NCBI RefSeq assembly: GCF_001544615.1
Contig: NZ_FCNV02000022.1
Location: 1 to 44,101, forward strand
Reading direction: 5' to 3'
DNA length: 44,101 bases
Source: Caballeronia concitans
GTDB lineage: Bacteria; Pseudomonadota; Gammaproteobacteria; Burkholderiales; Burkholderiaceae
The position numbers and the translations under genes were made by a program. Shown piece by piece: positions 1 to 9,910 of this stretch (position 1 is its first letter; the number at the start of each line of letters is the position of its first letter). The notes under the pieces are model-generated. The model searched no databases, was not told the origin of the DNA, and saw only the letters and a program-made list of their open reading frames with translations.

Positions 1-684
1 GACGAACTCCTGACCCAACCCCGCGCCGAAGCAGCGCCCAGAGGGAACTCCACATAACCGCGCACTACACATAAGTCAACAACGAGGACCCGCGGACTTC
101 CAACCGCGTCCTTCCTTCTACGCGTCCAGATTGCGCATTTAAGCGATGCACTTTCGCTTCGCGGGTACATGATCAAGCCGCGCAAGAGGTAAAAGCAGGT
201 CAACGACTAAGCAGGCTGGATTCGACGCGTTCTGCGCCAAGCCAACCAACGCTGCAGCCCTCGGAACGCTGGCGCTCGGCGATCACCAGGGGCGAATTCA
301 TGACCGGCGCAAGATGTCGAAACCCTGCAGGCAATGGCCGCACGCACCGCATCCGACACCGCCAGCGATCCGGTCACTGGCGCGGACCTCGGCCCCGGCC
401 AGACAAAGTAACGGCTCATCTCAGACGCTCGCCGGTGTCCGATCGCAGACGCCGGCGGCGGCCGAGTCCTTCCGCTAAAAAAGCGGGGGCGGCTCAGCCG
501 GTTTCCCCCCAAAAAGCCCGAAAAATTTAGCTTTGAAAACGAACAGTGAATTTAGGTTCAGAGTATTCCTTGTAGCATGCAGGTTTGTGCATTCTTAATT
601 ATTTCATCGGGTAAATAAGATACTAAGTTATGATGACAGACTGAGTAGCCATGGTCGGTCGTGCGTGGCTCACAGGAGGTCGCC
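1..684. other. Stretch without a recognisable gene
   Basis: I see no convincing gene here. Both strands carry short open frames around 200-530, but they are rich in Arg, Pro and Ala, as chance frames in GC-rich DNA are, and lack family motifs. From about 530 to 650 the composition becomes clearly more AT-rich than the surroundings. This is a plausible promoter region for the small gene that starts at 685, and may mark a junction of transferred DNA. Confidence 0.4.
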
Positions 685-999
685 ATGGGCGAAACATTGA
701 TCGGCTTCATTGCCACAGAAATCCCCGCATTAAATGCAATGCCTGCAATAATAAAGCAATGTATTTTCGAGCGTTATTTTGTTCTGCGGAACCTCACACA
801 TCGCGGCGGTTCTGATGATCTCAAAACATCGCAAAAGGCATTCTCCGTCAATCGCTTGCTTAGTCGACTTACCTACTGGAAATATTGGGTAGATGGCGTG
901 TGCAAGGAAAATACAAAAGCGTTTATATCGCCAAGGACGAAAAAAACTTCCGGACCCCTTGGCGGCGACTTTTCAGCAGTTTGCCAGCATGGCAAATAA
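685..999 (+). CDS. Small hypothetical protein, 104 residues
   Basis: I do not recognise this gene. I chose the ATG at 685 because a near-perfect ribosome binding site (AGGAGG) lies a few bases upstream; an upstream GTG at 661 is open but lacks such a signal. The product begins MGETLIGFIATEIP, has a mixed hydrophobic first third and no clear membrane span. Its last roughly 30 residues turn basic and polar where the next frame opens, and another frame across 885-995 also looks protein-like. The C-terminus may therefore result from a frameshift, with this frame and the one ending at 1333 once being a single gene. The function is unknown. Confidence 0.45.
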   Translation: MGETLIGFIATEIPALNAMPAIIKQCIFERYFVLRNLTHRGGSDDLKTSQKAFSVNRLLSRLTYWKYWVDGVCKENTKAFISPRTKKTSGPLGGDFSAVCQHGK

Positions 1000-1333
1000 C
1001 GCAGACGCTCGCAGGCTGTCGTTGCGAGACAGACTCGAATGGCTACTGCTGGCCATTCATTCCGGCCGCTATGGGCAAGCGGTTAATACCATCAACCCGG
1101 AACTTATCGAGCACTACATTGCTGCCACGCGTATGCCGGGTGCTCGCCGATACGGCCGGTTAAGGGCGCGGCATCTTGCGGACGACCTCGTCGAACTCCG
1201 TGAACGCGGGCTGCTCGCCCGCAAATCGGCGAGTAACGTGCAAAGCGGCGCTTCGTTCTATTTCTCCTACAGTCTGACCGGAGCCGGGGCAGCCGAAGTT
1301 CACGCGCTCAAGACGCGCCACGGACAGAAATGA
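989..1333 (+). CDS. Small hypothetical protein, possibly winged-helix
   Basis: The frame is open from 893, but the ATG at 989 gives a more protein-like start (MANNADARRLSLRDRLEWLL). It overlaps the end of the preceding frame by 11 bases. The product of about 114 residues begins with a predicted amphipathic helix, then a segment with 'LADDLVELRERGLLARK' followed by 'FYFSYSLTGAGAAEVHAL'. That order, a helix with an L-x-x-R-G-L turn and then a strand ending in 'Y-S-L-T-x-x-G', resembles winged-helix DNA-binding proteins. This is inference from pattern only. No specific family was recognised. Codon use fits the host, so it may be a live gene. Confidence 0.5.
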   Translation: MANNADARRLSLRDRLEWLLLAIHSGRYGQAVNTINPELIEHYIAATRMPGARRYGRLRARHLADDLVELRERGLLARKSASNVQSGASFYFSYSLTGAGAAEVHALKTRHGQK

Positions 1334-1603
1334 TTATCCTGTTGAGTCAGACTCCAGATGTCGTCCATGCTCGTGAGTCGGCGCGCTCGTGAGCTAACGC
1401 TGTTCAACCTTGCAATTGACAGCAGGATACGGGCGTGGGATTTGACGCGTATCCGTCGGCGCATTCCGTGTTAACAGGACTTCAATCACATATTGAGGAT
1501 TTCCGTAATCGAGCGTACAAGACGCACCGATGTCCTTCGGAGTGTGTCACGGCGATCGACGCCGGTTCGAAATCAGCCTGACGACGGTGCCAAGGCGCAC
1601 GCG

Positions 1604-1864
1604 ATGCCCTGTCATCCCACGCTCGATGCGTACCTGCATGCGTATTTGGACGAGACGGGGCTACGCGACGAGCCTAATAGTCCGCGGCTTTGCACCATTG
1701 CGGGAGGGATCCGGCAACTGAGCATCAAGCCGTTGCCCCGAGCGAACGCTTTATGCGATGGTGCGGCGACGGGCGCTGGCCGCCGACATTGGCACCCGAT
1801 TGTGAATCACGCATTCCGCTCGGCCGGCACCACCGCGTATCTCAAAAACGCGTTGGCGCGATGA
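1604..1864 (+). pseudogene. Remnant of a tyrosine recombinase (integrase) C-terminus
   Basis: Translation across frames gives 'TLDAYLHAYLDETGLRDE', then a segment equivalent to 'AMVRRRALAADIGTR' in a second frame, then 'VNHAFRSAGTTAYLKN' back in the first. This is the order of the catalytic C-terminal half of a phage-type tyrosine recombinase: the second Arg-containing helix, then the His-x-x-Arg motif (seen as H-A-F-R) and the helix before the catalytic Tyr. The sequence breaks off after TAYLKN, so the Tyr is absent, and at least two frameshifts are needed to read it. It is an inactive scrap. It suggests that an integrative element once ended or began near here. Confidence 0.65.
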
Positions 1865-2184
1865 ACCGCCTGTAAGCACCTCCCCATTTGTGCAAGCGAT
1901 TTTTATGATTCATTGGTTGGGCACCGATATCACTCGAGTCGTGAGTGGCAGGGATGGCGAGGAGACAGACTGCATGCCTATAAACGGCCTTTCTGGGCGC
2001 GATGACATCTGCTCCGCCCGGTCCCTGATAGTAACCGCGCAGCGGGACTCCATCCCCGGGTCGGCGATTCGATGCGCTGTGGCGCCTTACGGTTCATCGA
2101 GTTCGCCCGCTGCCGGTCTGACCTGTTCGCTATCCTTTACCTATGCGTCTTCGAGTGGGAAGTAACTTCTTGTCGGCTCCCGGT
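1865..2184. other. Noncoding flank beside the IS110-family pseudogene
   Basis: About 320 bases hold no convincing reading frame on either strand. The stretch lies just 3' of the IS110-family transposase remnant that follows on the minus strand. In the IS1111 subgroup the noncoding end on this side can carry the element's guide RNA. I could not define the element end or an RNA structure by eye. Confidence 0.3.
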
Positions 2185-3254
2185 TCAAATGTCTGTTGCG
2201 CGAATCACCACACACGGAACACCGCTTACATGTGATGGATCGAGTTTCTCGCCCTTCGCGAACACGGCCCAAAGAATGCGCGCATGCTTGTTGGCGACGG
2301 CGACCAAGGTCTTGTAATAGCCGATGCGGGCCTGCAGCTGAACGATCCAGCGCGAGAGCCTATCGACGCGTCGCGGTGCAGTAAGATGGCCGAACGCGCA
2401 CCTTGATATAGCAACGTTCGCAGATAGTCGTTACCTTGTCTGGTAATGCGTCCGAGCCGTTGTTTGCCGCCGCTGCTATTCTGCCTGGGTACGGTACCGA
2501 TCCAGGCTGCCATCTGCCGACCATTTTTGAATTGCCGTGCGTTGACAACGGTTGCGACAGCGGCAGATGCGGTCAGAGGGCCGACGCCACACACCTCCAT
2601 GCAGCGTTGCGCCTGTTCGTCGTGGACGGCGTGTTCAGCGATCTGTTTGTCGAGGCACGCGATTTCCTGATCGAGCACCTGGCACTGCGCCCAGCCCCGC
2701 ATCAGCGCTTGGCGCGCGGGACCTCCAAGTTCGTTGCTACCGTCCTCGAGACGGTCGACCAAGTGCTTGTGTAACGAACGAATGCCTTGCGGCAGAAACA
2801 CGCCGAACTCGGCAAGAAGCCCGCGCAACCTATTTACCAGTGCGGTACGCTCCTCGACGAACCCGGTCCGCATGCGGTGAAGTACAAGCACACTTTGCTG
2901 GGCAGGTGACTTGATCGGCACGAAGCGCATCTGTGGGCGGCTTGCCGCCTCGCAGATCGCTTCGGCATCCTGTGCGTCATTCTTCACGTGTGGGCCTCCT
3001 CTGCGATAAGGGGCAGCGAACTGTGGTGGAATGAGACGGACATCATGTCCGAGCGCGCGTAGCTTGCGGACCCAATAATGGGCACCGCCGCACGCTTCCA
3101 TCGCGACCAGGCAAGGCTCAAGATTGGCAAACCAGCTCACAAACCGTTCGCGAGAAATCGCCTTGCGTGCAACTACACGGTCGGCGCCGTCAACTGCGTG
3201 GACCTGCATCACATTCTTGGCGAGATCTACACCAACGCGAGTAATCCGTTCCAT
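2185..3254 (-). pseudogene. IS110-family transposase, frameshifted near its end
   Basis: The product starts MERITRVGVDLAKN at 3254, behind a good ribosome binding site (GGGGGAAG); the frame is open further upstream but without family sequence. Visible family features are the RuvC-like first Asp (G-V-D-L-A-K, D10), the Glu in 'VAMEACGG', the Asp pair in 'KNDAQDAEAI', and the C-terminal transposase_20 region ('EVCGVGPLTASAAVAT', 'AAWIGTVPRQNSSGGK'). After 'LLHRDA' (about 2370) the natural frame is lost. The correct tail, 'DRLSRWIVQLQARIGYYK' through 'AVFAKGEKLDPSHVS', continues in another frame to a stop at 2185. A one-base indel therefore changes the last 60 or so residues. The catalytic core is complete, so partial function cannot be excluded, but I call it a pseudogene. 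Members of this family use a bridge RNA encoded in the element. Confidence 0.85.
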
Positions 3255-3412
3255 GACTTCCCCCTTCGCTGAAGGTTGCGTAGCAACAGCCATGATGACA
3301 CCGATAGATACCGCTCTGGCCATGGGGAGGTCCTTACCAATTCCCGGAAGTGTAGGAGATTCGGGTCTTGGCTGTAACGGGGGATCCGAAGCGTGGAAAC
3401 GAAGGCAACACA

Positions 3413-4584
<1,172 letters not shown>

Positions 4585-4599
4585 GCCTACAATCGGACT

Positions 4600-5140
4600 A
4601 TGAAGCTGCCCTCGCGCGGCGTAGCGCCAGAATCGGCGGTCTCCGACAAAGCCGGGGCGGTTCAGGACTCCCTTCGGCAGGCGCCCAGCGAGGTATATCG
4701 CCTCTATCTGACCATCGGCAAAATGCTCGATGACCCCCGACGCACTTTCGAAGTTCGTCAACGACTGCACATTGGGATGACCGTCAGATACATCGGTGAC
4801 AACCCGTTGGGGGCCCCTTTGGAAGGCACTGTCACCGAGCTGCGACATACGCAAGCGGTCATACAGGACAACGTAACTCGCCGCCGATGGGCAGTGTTGT
4901 ATGCGGCGATTCTCCTCGATGCCACCGCAGCCCCGACTCAAAAGGAAGCGCCGCCACCTCGCCCGCGCCCCGAAGAGTTCTTCATCGGCGACACCGTGGG
5001 ATTCACCGACAAACATCTGAACGAGCGTGTTGGAACCGTCGTCAGACTCAATGCGAAAAACGGCGTCCATCGCCGTGACAGATCCCGAAGGACACTGGCG
5101 CGTCTCGTACGGTCTACTGCGGAAGATCCTCGATATCTGA
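4600..5140 (+). pseudogene. Tandem-domain protein of unknown function, frameshifted
   Basis: I do not recognise the family by name. Two copies of one roughly 50-residue unit are visible: 'IGMTVRYIGDNPLGAPLEGT' onward, ending W-x-V-x-Y-x-x-I-L-x-D, and 'IGDTVGFTDKHLNERVGTVV' onward, with the same W-x-V-x-Y-x-x-L ending. The short strands and the Gly positions suggest a small SH3/KOW-like barrel repeated in tandem, with an N-terminal helical part ('SEVYRLYLTIGKMLDD'). The open frame runs to 5226, but the second repeat is only completed (KTASIAVTDPEGHWRVSYGL) after a one-base shift at the five-A run near 5053, giving a natural stop at 5140. The start at 4600 lacks a good ribosome binding site and touches the IS3 remnant, so the N-terminus may also be lost. 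Confidence 0.55.
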
Positions 5141-5162
5141 TGAACCTGTCAACGCGGGATGC

Positions 5163-5169
5163 GCTGACG
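5163..5169. repeat. Target-site duplication, left copy (GCTGACG)
   Basis: GCTGACG lies directly outside the left inverted repeat of the IS481-family element. An identical copy lies directly outside the right repeat at 6267-6273. A 7-bp perfect direct repeat fits target duplication on insertion. Confidence 0.8.
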
Positions 5170-6266
5170 TGTGCGATTCACAGACATCATTTCACTTTCT
5201 TGAAGACGCTTTTCTTGGCGTTCTAGACCTCGCGTTTTCTACCGGAGTCGCAACATCAAGCGCGCGCCGATGATGCTGGGCAAGGATCTTGTCGACTCGC
5301 CATTCGCGATGTCGGATTCGCTCTTTCTCCTCGTCGTAGGCGCTTTCCACCTGCTCCGCGAGAGGGGTGATTTCGCTCACTTCCGCGATTCGGTCAACCG
5401 GAGTCTTGCCCCCGAGTGAGCCGTGTAGGCGGCGCCAGTTGTACTCGAACTGCCACTCCTCAATTCGCCGGTCAATCGCATCCTCGGTTGGAGTACGGTG
5501 GGACCAGAATTCGTTAAGATCAGTAAGCTGCGGGCGCTCGACCTTGCCATTGAGGTGTGGCGAGCGTGGCGGAATCGGTCGAAATTTGATGCACTCGCTC
5601 ATCAAACGCCGCTGCACTGATTCGGCGAAGAACTCGCCGCCCCTATCGGCCTGGATACGCTGGATAGGAAGCGGCATCTCCTCGATCACGCGATCAAGAA
5701 AAAGCAGTGTATTACGGGCGTTTCTGCGGGGATAGACGGCCAGTACGCGGAAGCGCGAGCAGTCGTCGATGGCCGTGTACTGATAGACGCCTCGCGCGAT
5801 CTTCATTGTGTCCATCTGGACCCGATCCCCCGGAACCGGGCGGCTATAGAGTTTGAGATGTGCCGGCCGCCGGGAACGTACCAACGGCTTCACAGACGCT
5901 TCGCATAGAACCTTGTGAATGGTTGCTAGGGACAACTCTCTTTGCTCGCGGAGTCGCAACTCGTTCTGGATCCGCCGTGCTCCCTCGTGCTCGGCACGCA
6001 GTCGTAGAATCGTCGCCCGGTCAGTCTCGGCGACCTTCCGGTTCGGACTGTTGAGAAGGGCGGCGACTTTGAGAACGAAGACCTTCTTCTCCAGCATCCT
6101 GATAGCGTCGTAACCACTTGCGAAGTGTCGGTCTTGAGATGCCACACCGTGCGCATACGAGACCGGCGTTGCCGGTCTTGTGATACATCGATACCCACTG
6201 TAATCGTGTTGCAATCTCGCGGTCCATCGCTTCATTCTAGTTGAAACGATGTCTATGAATCACACA
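5170..6266 (-). mobile_element. IS481-family insertion sequence with both ends
   Basis: The element is 1097 bases long. Its ends are 26-base inverted repeats at 5170-5195 and 6241-6266, matching at 22 of 26 positions, each starting TGTG; the left begins TGTGCGATTCACAGACATC and the right, read inward, TGTGTGATTCATAGACATC. The flanks carry the 7-bp duplication GCTGACG on both sides. Inside is one transposase gene on the minus strand, broken by a frameshift, so this copy is probably not autonomous. Removing the element and one target copy rejoins a reading frame on the minus strand, so the insertion disrupted a gene. Confidence 0.85.
5192..6227 (-). pseudogene. IS481-family transposase, frameshifted
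   Basis: The N-terminal part starts at 6227 with 'MDREIATRLQWVSMYHKTGN' and contains a helix-turn-helix ('CARCGISRPTLRKWLRRYQD'). Near 6050-6065 the frame shifts, and the rest continues from '..NSPNRKVAETDRATILR' in the neighbouring frame. The integrase core shows the DDE residues: 'QMDTMKI' (first Asp), 'IQADRGGEFF' (second Asp) and 'SPHLNGKVERPQLTDLNEFW' (Glu). The 'TAIDDCSRFRVLAVYPR' segment between the first two Asp is typical of IS481 and IS3 cores. The frame around the N-terminal break is open from 6235 but without the HTH sequence, which is why I use the 6227 start. The single indel probably inactivates it. Confidence 0.85.
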
Positions 6267-6273
6267 GCTGACG
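6267..6273. repeat. Target-site duplication, right copy (GCTGACG)
   Basis: This is identical to 5163-5169 and adjoins the right inverted repeat of the IS481-family element. Confidence 0.8.
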
Positions 6274-6578
6274 GATACCGCGGGCGCGCAGGCAAAGCGG
6301 CTAAACCGCGCTTATCATACTGCCGTCTCCGCAGCCCAATGACAGAACGGTTGCGCATGTCGAAGCGCGCGGCCGCCTCCGGATCAGACGAGCCTTCGCC
6401 CTGCATCTGCTTCAGCGTGGACCGCTCGAACCGCGCAATGTAGTAATCGTTCTCGCGCTCGATACCGGCCGCACTGGCCGCCCTTACGCCGCCAACCCCT
6501 GGCGCGAGAAGCACCCCGCCCGGAGGTTCGACTGGCGTCCGACTTCTGCGGTGCAGCCTCGTTCGCGAGTTTCTTCAT
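6267..6578 (-). pseudogene. Hypothetical gene cut by the IS481 element
   Basis: The product begins 'MKKLANEAAPQKSDASRTSG' at 6578. At a G-rich run near 6510-6515 the frame shifts, and the likely original continues 'VLLAPGVGGVRAASAAGIER', then 'NDYYIARFERSTLKQMQ' and on to 'ARPRYPS' at the IS edge. Joining the sequence left of the IS (minus one target copy) continues this frame as 'AHPALTGSSDIEDLPQ' to a TAG at 5114-5116. The joined length is 361 bases, one more than a whole number of codons, which agrees with a single inserted G. The ancestral protein was about 119 residues. No family was recognised; there is no signal peptide or membrane span. The restored gene would converge on and slightly overlap the tandem-domain gene ending at 5140. 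Confidence 0.5.
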
Positions 6579-6791
6579 CGGCGGTTGCGGATCATTATCC
6601 TTTGCTGTTTTGTAGTCGCTGTACTAGCCTTCCGTCAGGCGGTGTCAACGGTTCACGCACAAAACGATCGCAGTAGCATGCAATCCGCGTCGAGTCGAAG
6701 CATGAAATTGGTATTCATTGCTGTCGGTCGGACCTCGCCGACGCCGTTCCTTTTTGATGCAGTACCACCCTGAGGAAAGCCCGGGGGAGCC

Positions 6792-7172
6792 ATGAAGAAG
6801 ACGATCAAACAAGCTGCTGGCATGCTAACCGCCCTACTGCTTTGCGTTTGTTGCAATACCGGGTGGAGTCAGCAAACGAAGTCCTCGCCAGCGCCAGCCG
6901 TCGAACAGAAGGTCTATGTCGACAACGAGCGGGTAAGGGTGGCGGAGCTTACTTTCAAGCCCGGCGCGGAGAGTGCGAACATGGCAAGGCCCTTTCGGGT
7001 CTCTCGTGCCATCAAGGGCGGGCGCTTTGTACGCATCTATGCAGATGGACGGAAAGAGGAAGGCCAGTATAAGACAGATGAAGTAAAGGTTCTGGAAGCC
7101 AGTCCCGCCTATATCCTTAAGAACGTCGGCGACGACGACCTGGTTCTTTTCCTTGTCTACTTGAAAAAATAA
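6792..7172 (+). CDS. Small secreted cupin-like protein, 126 residues
   Basis: The gene starts at an ATG preceded by GGGGGAG. Residues 1 to about 27 form a Sec signal peptide: a Lys-rich start (MKKTIKQ), a hydrophobic core (LTALLLCVCC), and a likely cleavage after 'GWS'. The mature part of about 100 residues is beta-rich: 'YVDNERVRVAELTFKPGAES' followed by 'GGRFVRIYADGRKEEGQY' and 'YILKNVGDDDLVLFLVYLKK'. This pattern of short strands with P-G turns is like the small cupin-type barrels often found as periplasmic proteins in Burkholderiales. Metal-binding His residues of classic cupins are not evident, so enzymatic activity is doubtful. It appears to stand alone. The periplasmic location is well supported; the function is not. 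Confidence 0.7.
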   Translation: MKKTIKQAAGMLTALLLCVCCNTGWSQQTKSSPAPAVEQKVYVDNERVRVAELTFKPGAESANMARPFRVSRAIKGGRFVRIYADGRKEEGQYKTDEVKVLEASPAYILKNVGDDDLVLFLVYLKK

Positions 7173-7473
7173 CGCTGTCGCTCGATGCATCGACAACGCG
7201 GCGGCCGTTATCGGTTCCGCTGATAGATGACTGCGAGTTCAGGCAGTACGCCATTGTTATCTCCGCGCTTTCGTGACTTCTGATCCTTCAGGTACTGGAG
7301 AGCGGGCGTGTACTTCGTAGCGAGTGCGGAAAGGTGGCGATTAACGGGTCCGTCGGCATCATCGGCGATGTCGCTGAGAATCTCCAGGTAGCTCGCGAGG
7401 AAGGCATGCTGATGGTCGCCCAACCGACAACGTCTCAAGCTCCGTCCGCATGAGCGTGTCGACAACTGCATCC

Positions 7474-7851
7474 TCATGCGAACTCGAATACTTTGGCGTT
7501 CATTGAGTTGCGGACGACCCAATACGCGGTTTCGTCGCAACCACTTCTCGCTGCCCGAGGCGCATGATGGACATGCATGCACCTCCATCGTCTCACCGCT
7601 TGCTCAGCAATCTCACGTAACGCCGTAATAGCCGTTCTGACGCCGTCGAAGCAAACAGGGAACCGCCGCTCCCAGGCATTCTGCGCAATGAGCCAGCGCG
7701 CTAGAAGCCTTGCCTGTCGCACATCGAGGTAGCGCCAGGCGTCCCCGATCCTCTTAGAACCATCCGGTGCAACATGTATCTCATACGGGAAAACCGCATC
7801 GAGTAGTCGCAAGTAAGACTGCAGCTCGGAAACAGAGCAGCCCGTGCGCAT
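7474..7851 (-). CDS. Hypothetical protein, possibly frameshifted
   Basis: I do not recognise this gene. The first 90 or so residues look like a real protein ('SELQSYLRLLDAVFPYEIHV', 'DVRQARLLARWLIAQNAWER', 'TALREIAEQAVRRW'). The last 30 are His/Arg-rich and less natural. A neighbouring frame in the same direction (7588 down to a stop at 7208) reads 'VHACPSCASGSEKWLRRN' and later 'HAFLASYLEILSDIADDADG'. The original product may therefore have continued there after an indel near 7585, with a Cys-x-x-Cys knuckle. Start and integrity are uncertain. Confidence 0.35.
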   Translation of the reverse strand: MRTGCSVSELQSYLRLLDAVFPYEIHVAPDGSKRIGDAWRYLDVRQARLLARWLIAQNAWERRFPVCFDGVRTAITALREIAEQAVRRWRCMHVHHAPRAARSGCDETAYWVVRNSMNAKVFEFA

Positions 7852-7855
7852 AATT

Positions 7856-8733
7856 TTACGACAACGTCAAAGTTTGTCGATCTTTGTCTTTGTCTGCGGT
7901 GTCCCGTTGCGCTTCTCCGATGCCTTCGTAAGCTGAAGATTGCCGCAAAAGAGAGCGGCCTCTCTTCAGCAGTCGAAGACCGATGCCAAAAATCAAGCAT
8001 ACCATTACGATGTCCGAGCAGCCTGTCGAGATCGGCCTCTTGTGAAGTTGGAGCAACCCACGTCGGGAAAGCATGGCGTAGAAGACAGCACGACGTCGCA
8101 GTCGGGCAATTGCCGGTGATCTTGGGGACGCATTCAGCTGGCCGGCCATCCGCGGACGAGTCCCCGGCGACGAACGCCCGCTGATTTCGGACTGCCGGAA
8201 ACGCTGATATCGCAGAGCGGCTCACTGGGAAGATGTTTGCGCTGAGGTAGCTTTTTCCCGAGGCACTCCTTCGATCCGGCTGTGCTGCGATGCGCGCTTT
8301 TGCGCTCGCGGTGCAGGGCGAAACGCGGCAGGCTATGGAGCCATATGCGCTGGTCGCGTAAGGACGTCCTTGGTCACAGCTCGGCAGTTTGAACCGGGTG
8401 TGCAGGACCTCTTCGTCGGCAATATGAACATTAGTTCTTGGCGAGTCGGCGGGTTCGTCCCTGTCGACGTTCGGTGCTCACCCGCCGTCCGGCCTCTCAT
8501 TGCCGCTTTCCATCGCTGCCGACGCTGCACAATTGGATATGCTCTTTCGCGACTCCGTATGAGTATGAGTCTTCACGACCCGTTGCCGACGGTCGAATAG
8601 TCCGAAGCTCGACGGCGGGTGAGTGAGTGTATCGGTCATTCGAACGTGGCGCGGGGAGCTGTAGTTCGCTTTGCGGAAGCTGATCTAAGCCGCCCGCTGT
8701 CTGCTGCGGCCTACTCGTCTTCGACGTCGGCGG
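7856..8733. other. Stretch without a supported gene
   Basis: Several overlapping short frames on both strands occur here, none with a family motif. One minus-strand frame (7856-8149) has a short hydrophobic run ('IVMVCLIFGIGLRLL') that could be a membrane segment, but it has no good start signal. The base pattern looks like decayed coding sequence, as in the rest of the first 9 kb. Confidence 0.35.
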
Positions 8734-9045
8734 TCAACGATTGGCGTTCTGCCATCCGGACGAGTCATCGACGCGATCGCTTGGACCATTCTCGACGAAA
8801 TCATCCTCAAAGCTCTGCCCGACCAAGTGATCGTAGCCCGCCGCGTCGCTACTTACGATGGCGCGGAACATCTGGATTAACGCGTTGCCATCTTGTAGAT
8901 GCGCGACAACGACACGTGCAGTGCGCAGGGAAACAGATTCGCGGACGGGCGGCGCTTTACTTCCGTCGTGCAGTTCAAAAGCGAAACGATGAACCTCTTC
9001 ATGCCCTTCCGGCAGCTGGGTATGGCCCCAAATCGTAGCTTTCAT
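8734..9045 (-). CDS. Small hypothetical protein, about 103 residues
   Basis: The gene starts at the second of two adjacent ATGs, behind GGCAGG. The product reads 'MKATIWGHTQLPEGHEEVHR', then 'ESVSLRTARVVVAHLQDGNA' and 'QMFRAIVSSDAAGYDHLVGQ', with an acidic tail. It is soluble, with no signal peptide. I do not recognise the family. It stands alone between stretches with no clear gene, so neighbours give no hint. The amino-acid composition is natural, which makes me prefer it over the Arg-rich opposite-strand frame. Confidence 0.4.
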   Translation of the reverse strand: MKATIWGHTQLPEGHEEVHRFAFELHDGSKAPPVRESVSLRTARVVVAHLQDGNALIQMFRAIVSSDAAGYDHLVGQSFEDDFVENGPSDRVDDSSGWQNANR

Positions 9046-9048
9046 CAT

Positions 9049-9445
9049 CCTGCCTAATGGACACTTTGGTACGCTGTTAGCAATTAATGCGCCATCTGTC
9101 GCTCGCCCGACCTTTCGGAGAGATCGGAGCCAGGACGCAGCCGTTCTAATGCTTTGAGCGGTGCACGAAGCGCTATTCAGGAGCGATCAAACCGGTTCGC
9201 GACCGCCGATTGCCTGACGAAACACCGGTGAACGTTAGCATCGGTGCTCGTGGCGGCTTAGCCTCGAAGCGCCATGCCGTGAGTTGTCCCGCTCTTCAGA
9301 AAGCACGAACAGCCGGAAGCAAACGCCGGAACAAAAATCAAACGTCGAATCGCGCCCGTCTTTTCGTAGTAGGGAGCCCTTCTTGCCATTGCGTCCAGCC
9401 GCTTCTATGAAGTAAAACCGTTACGTAAGCGTAAAAGGTGGCGCG
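9049..9445. other. Intergenic stretch, nothing recognised
   Basis: About 400 bases with only short, unsupported frames. I see no strong promoter or hairpin. The ribosome binding site for the next gene (GGTGGCG) lies at its right edge. Confidence 0.4.
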
Positions 9446-9694
9446 ATGTATAAAGCAGGTGCTTACTTTGTTGAGTGCGTTCCTTCGAAAGACGAAGCGC
9501 GGGGCTGGAGATGCATCGTTCGTTTCTCCCGAATCAGTGACGTCGGGCGGGGAGGCATCGTGCCCAAGGTGGCGTTTGTTTGCCCCCGACTTGCGGGAAC
9601 GAGCCTCGCTGCCGAGTATGAAGCTGTCTTGTGGGCGCGCAAATATGTCGAAACGAACCACGATGATCTCGAGCGAGCGCTCGCTTCCCGCTAG
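9446..9694 (+). CDS. Small hypothetical protein, 82 residues
   Basis: The ATG at 9446 follows GGTGGCGCG. The product begins 'MYKAGAYFVECVPSKDEARG', continues with a strand-like 'WRCIVRFSRI', and ends in a helix 'SLAAEYEAVLWARKYVETNH'. The build, a short beta sheet followed by one amphipathic helix, recalls the many 70-90 residue Burkholderia proteins of unknown function with an A-x-x-x-A-R-x-x-I/V helix near the C-terminus, but I cannot assign it to a named domain. It precedes the histidine kinase gene by 216 bases in the same direction; co-transcription is possible but not shown. Confidence 0.5.
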   Translation: MYKAGAYFVECVPSKDEARGWRCIVRFSRISDVGRGGIVPKVAFVCPRLAGTSLAAEYEAVLWARKYVETNHDDLERALASR

Positions 9695-9910
9695 GAACAC
9701 ATTGATTCCAACGACGCGAACATTCCCGAAACATTCGGACCGGCGAATCCGGCTCGACATCGGCTGCCGCGAATACCTTATAGGTCCAAGTAGGGTTGTG
9801 CGTAACGCACTGCGCCACGTGTTTGCGTCGTTAGCTTCCCTAATCGTTGCGGTACCCTAAACTGCCTGGTTTGGGCTCTGTCAAAACGCCGGCTAAACAC
9901 GCATCGAGAT

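Noticed and set aside
6585-6773. Short frame with a signal-peptide-like start (RIIILCCFVVAVLAF)
   Set aside because: It would need a TTG start with no good ribosome binding site, and the part after the hydrophobic run has no natural look. I left it out as a gene.
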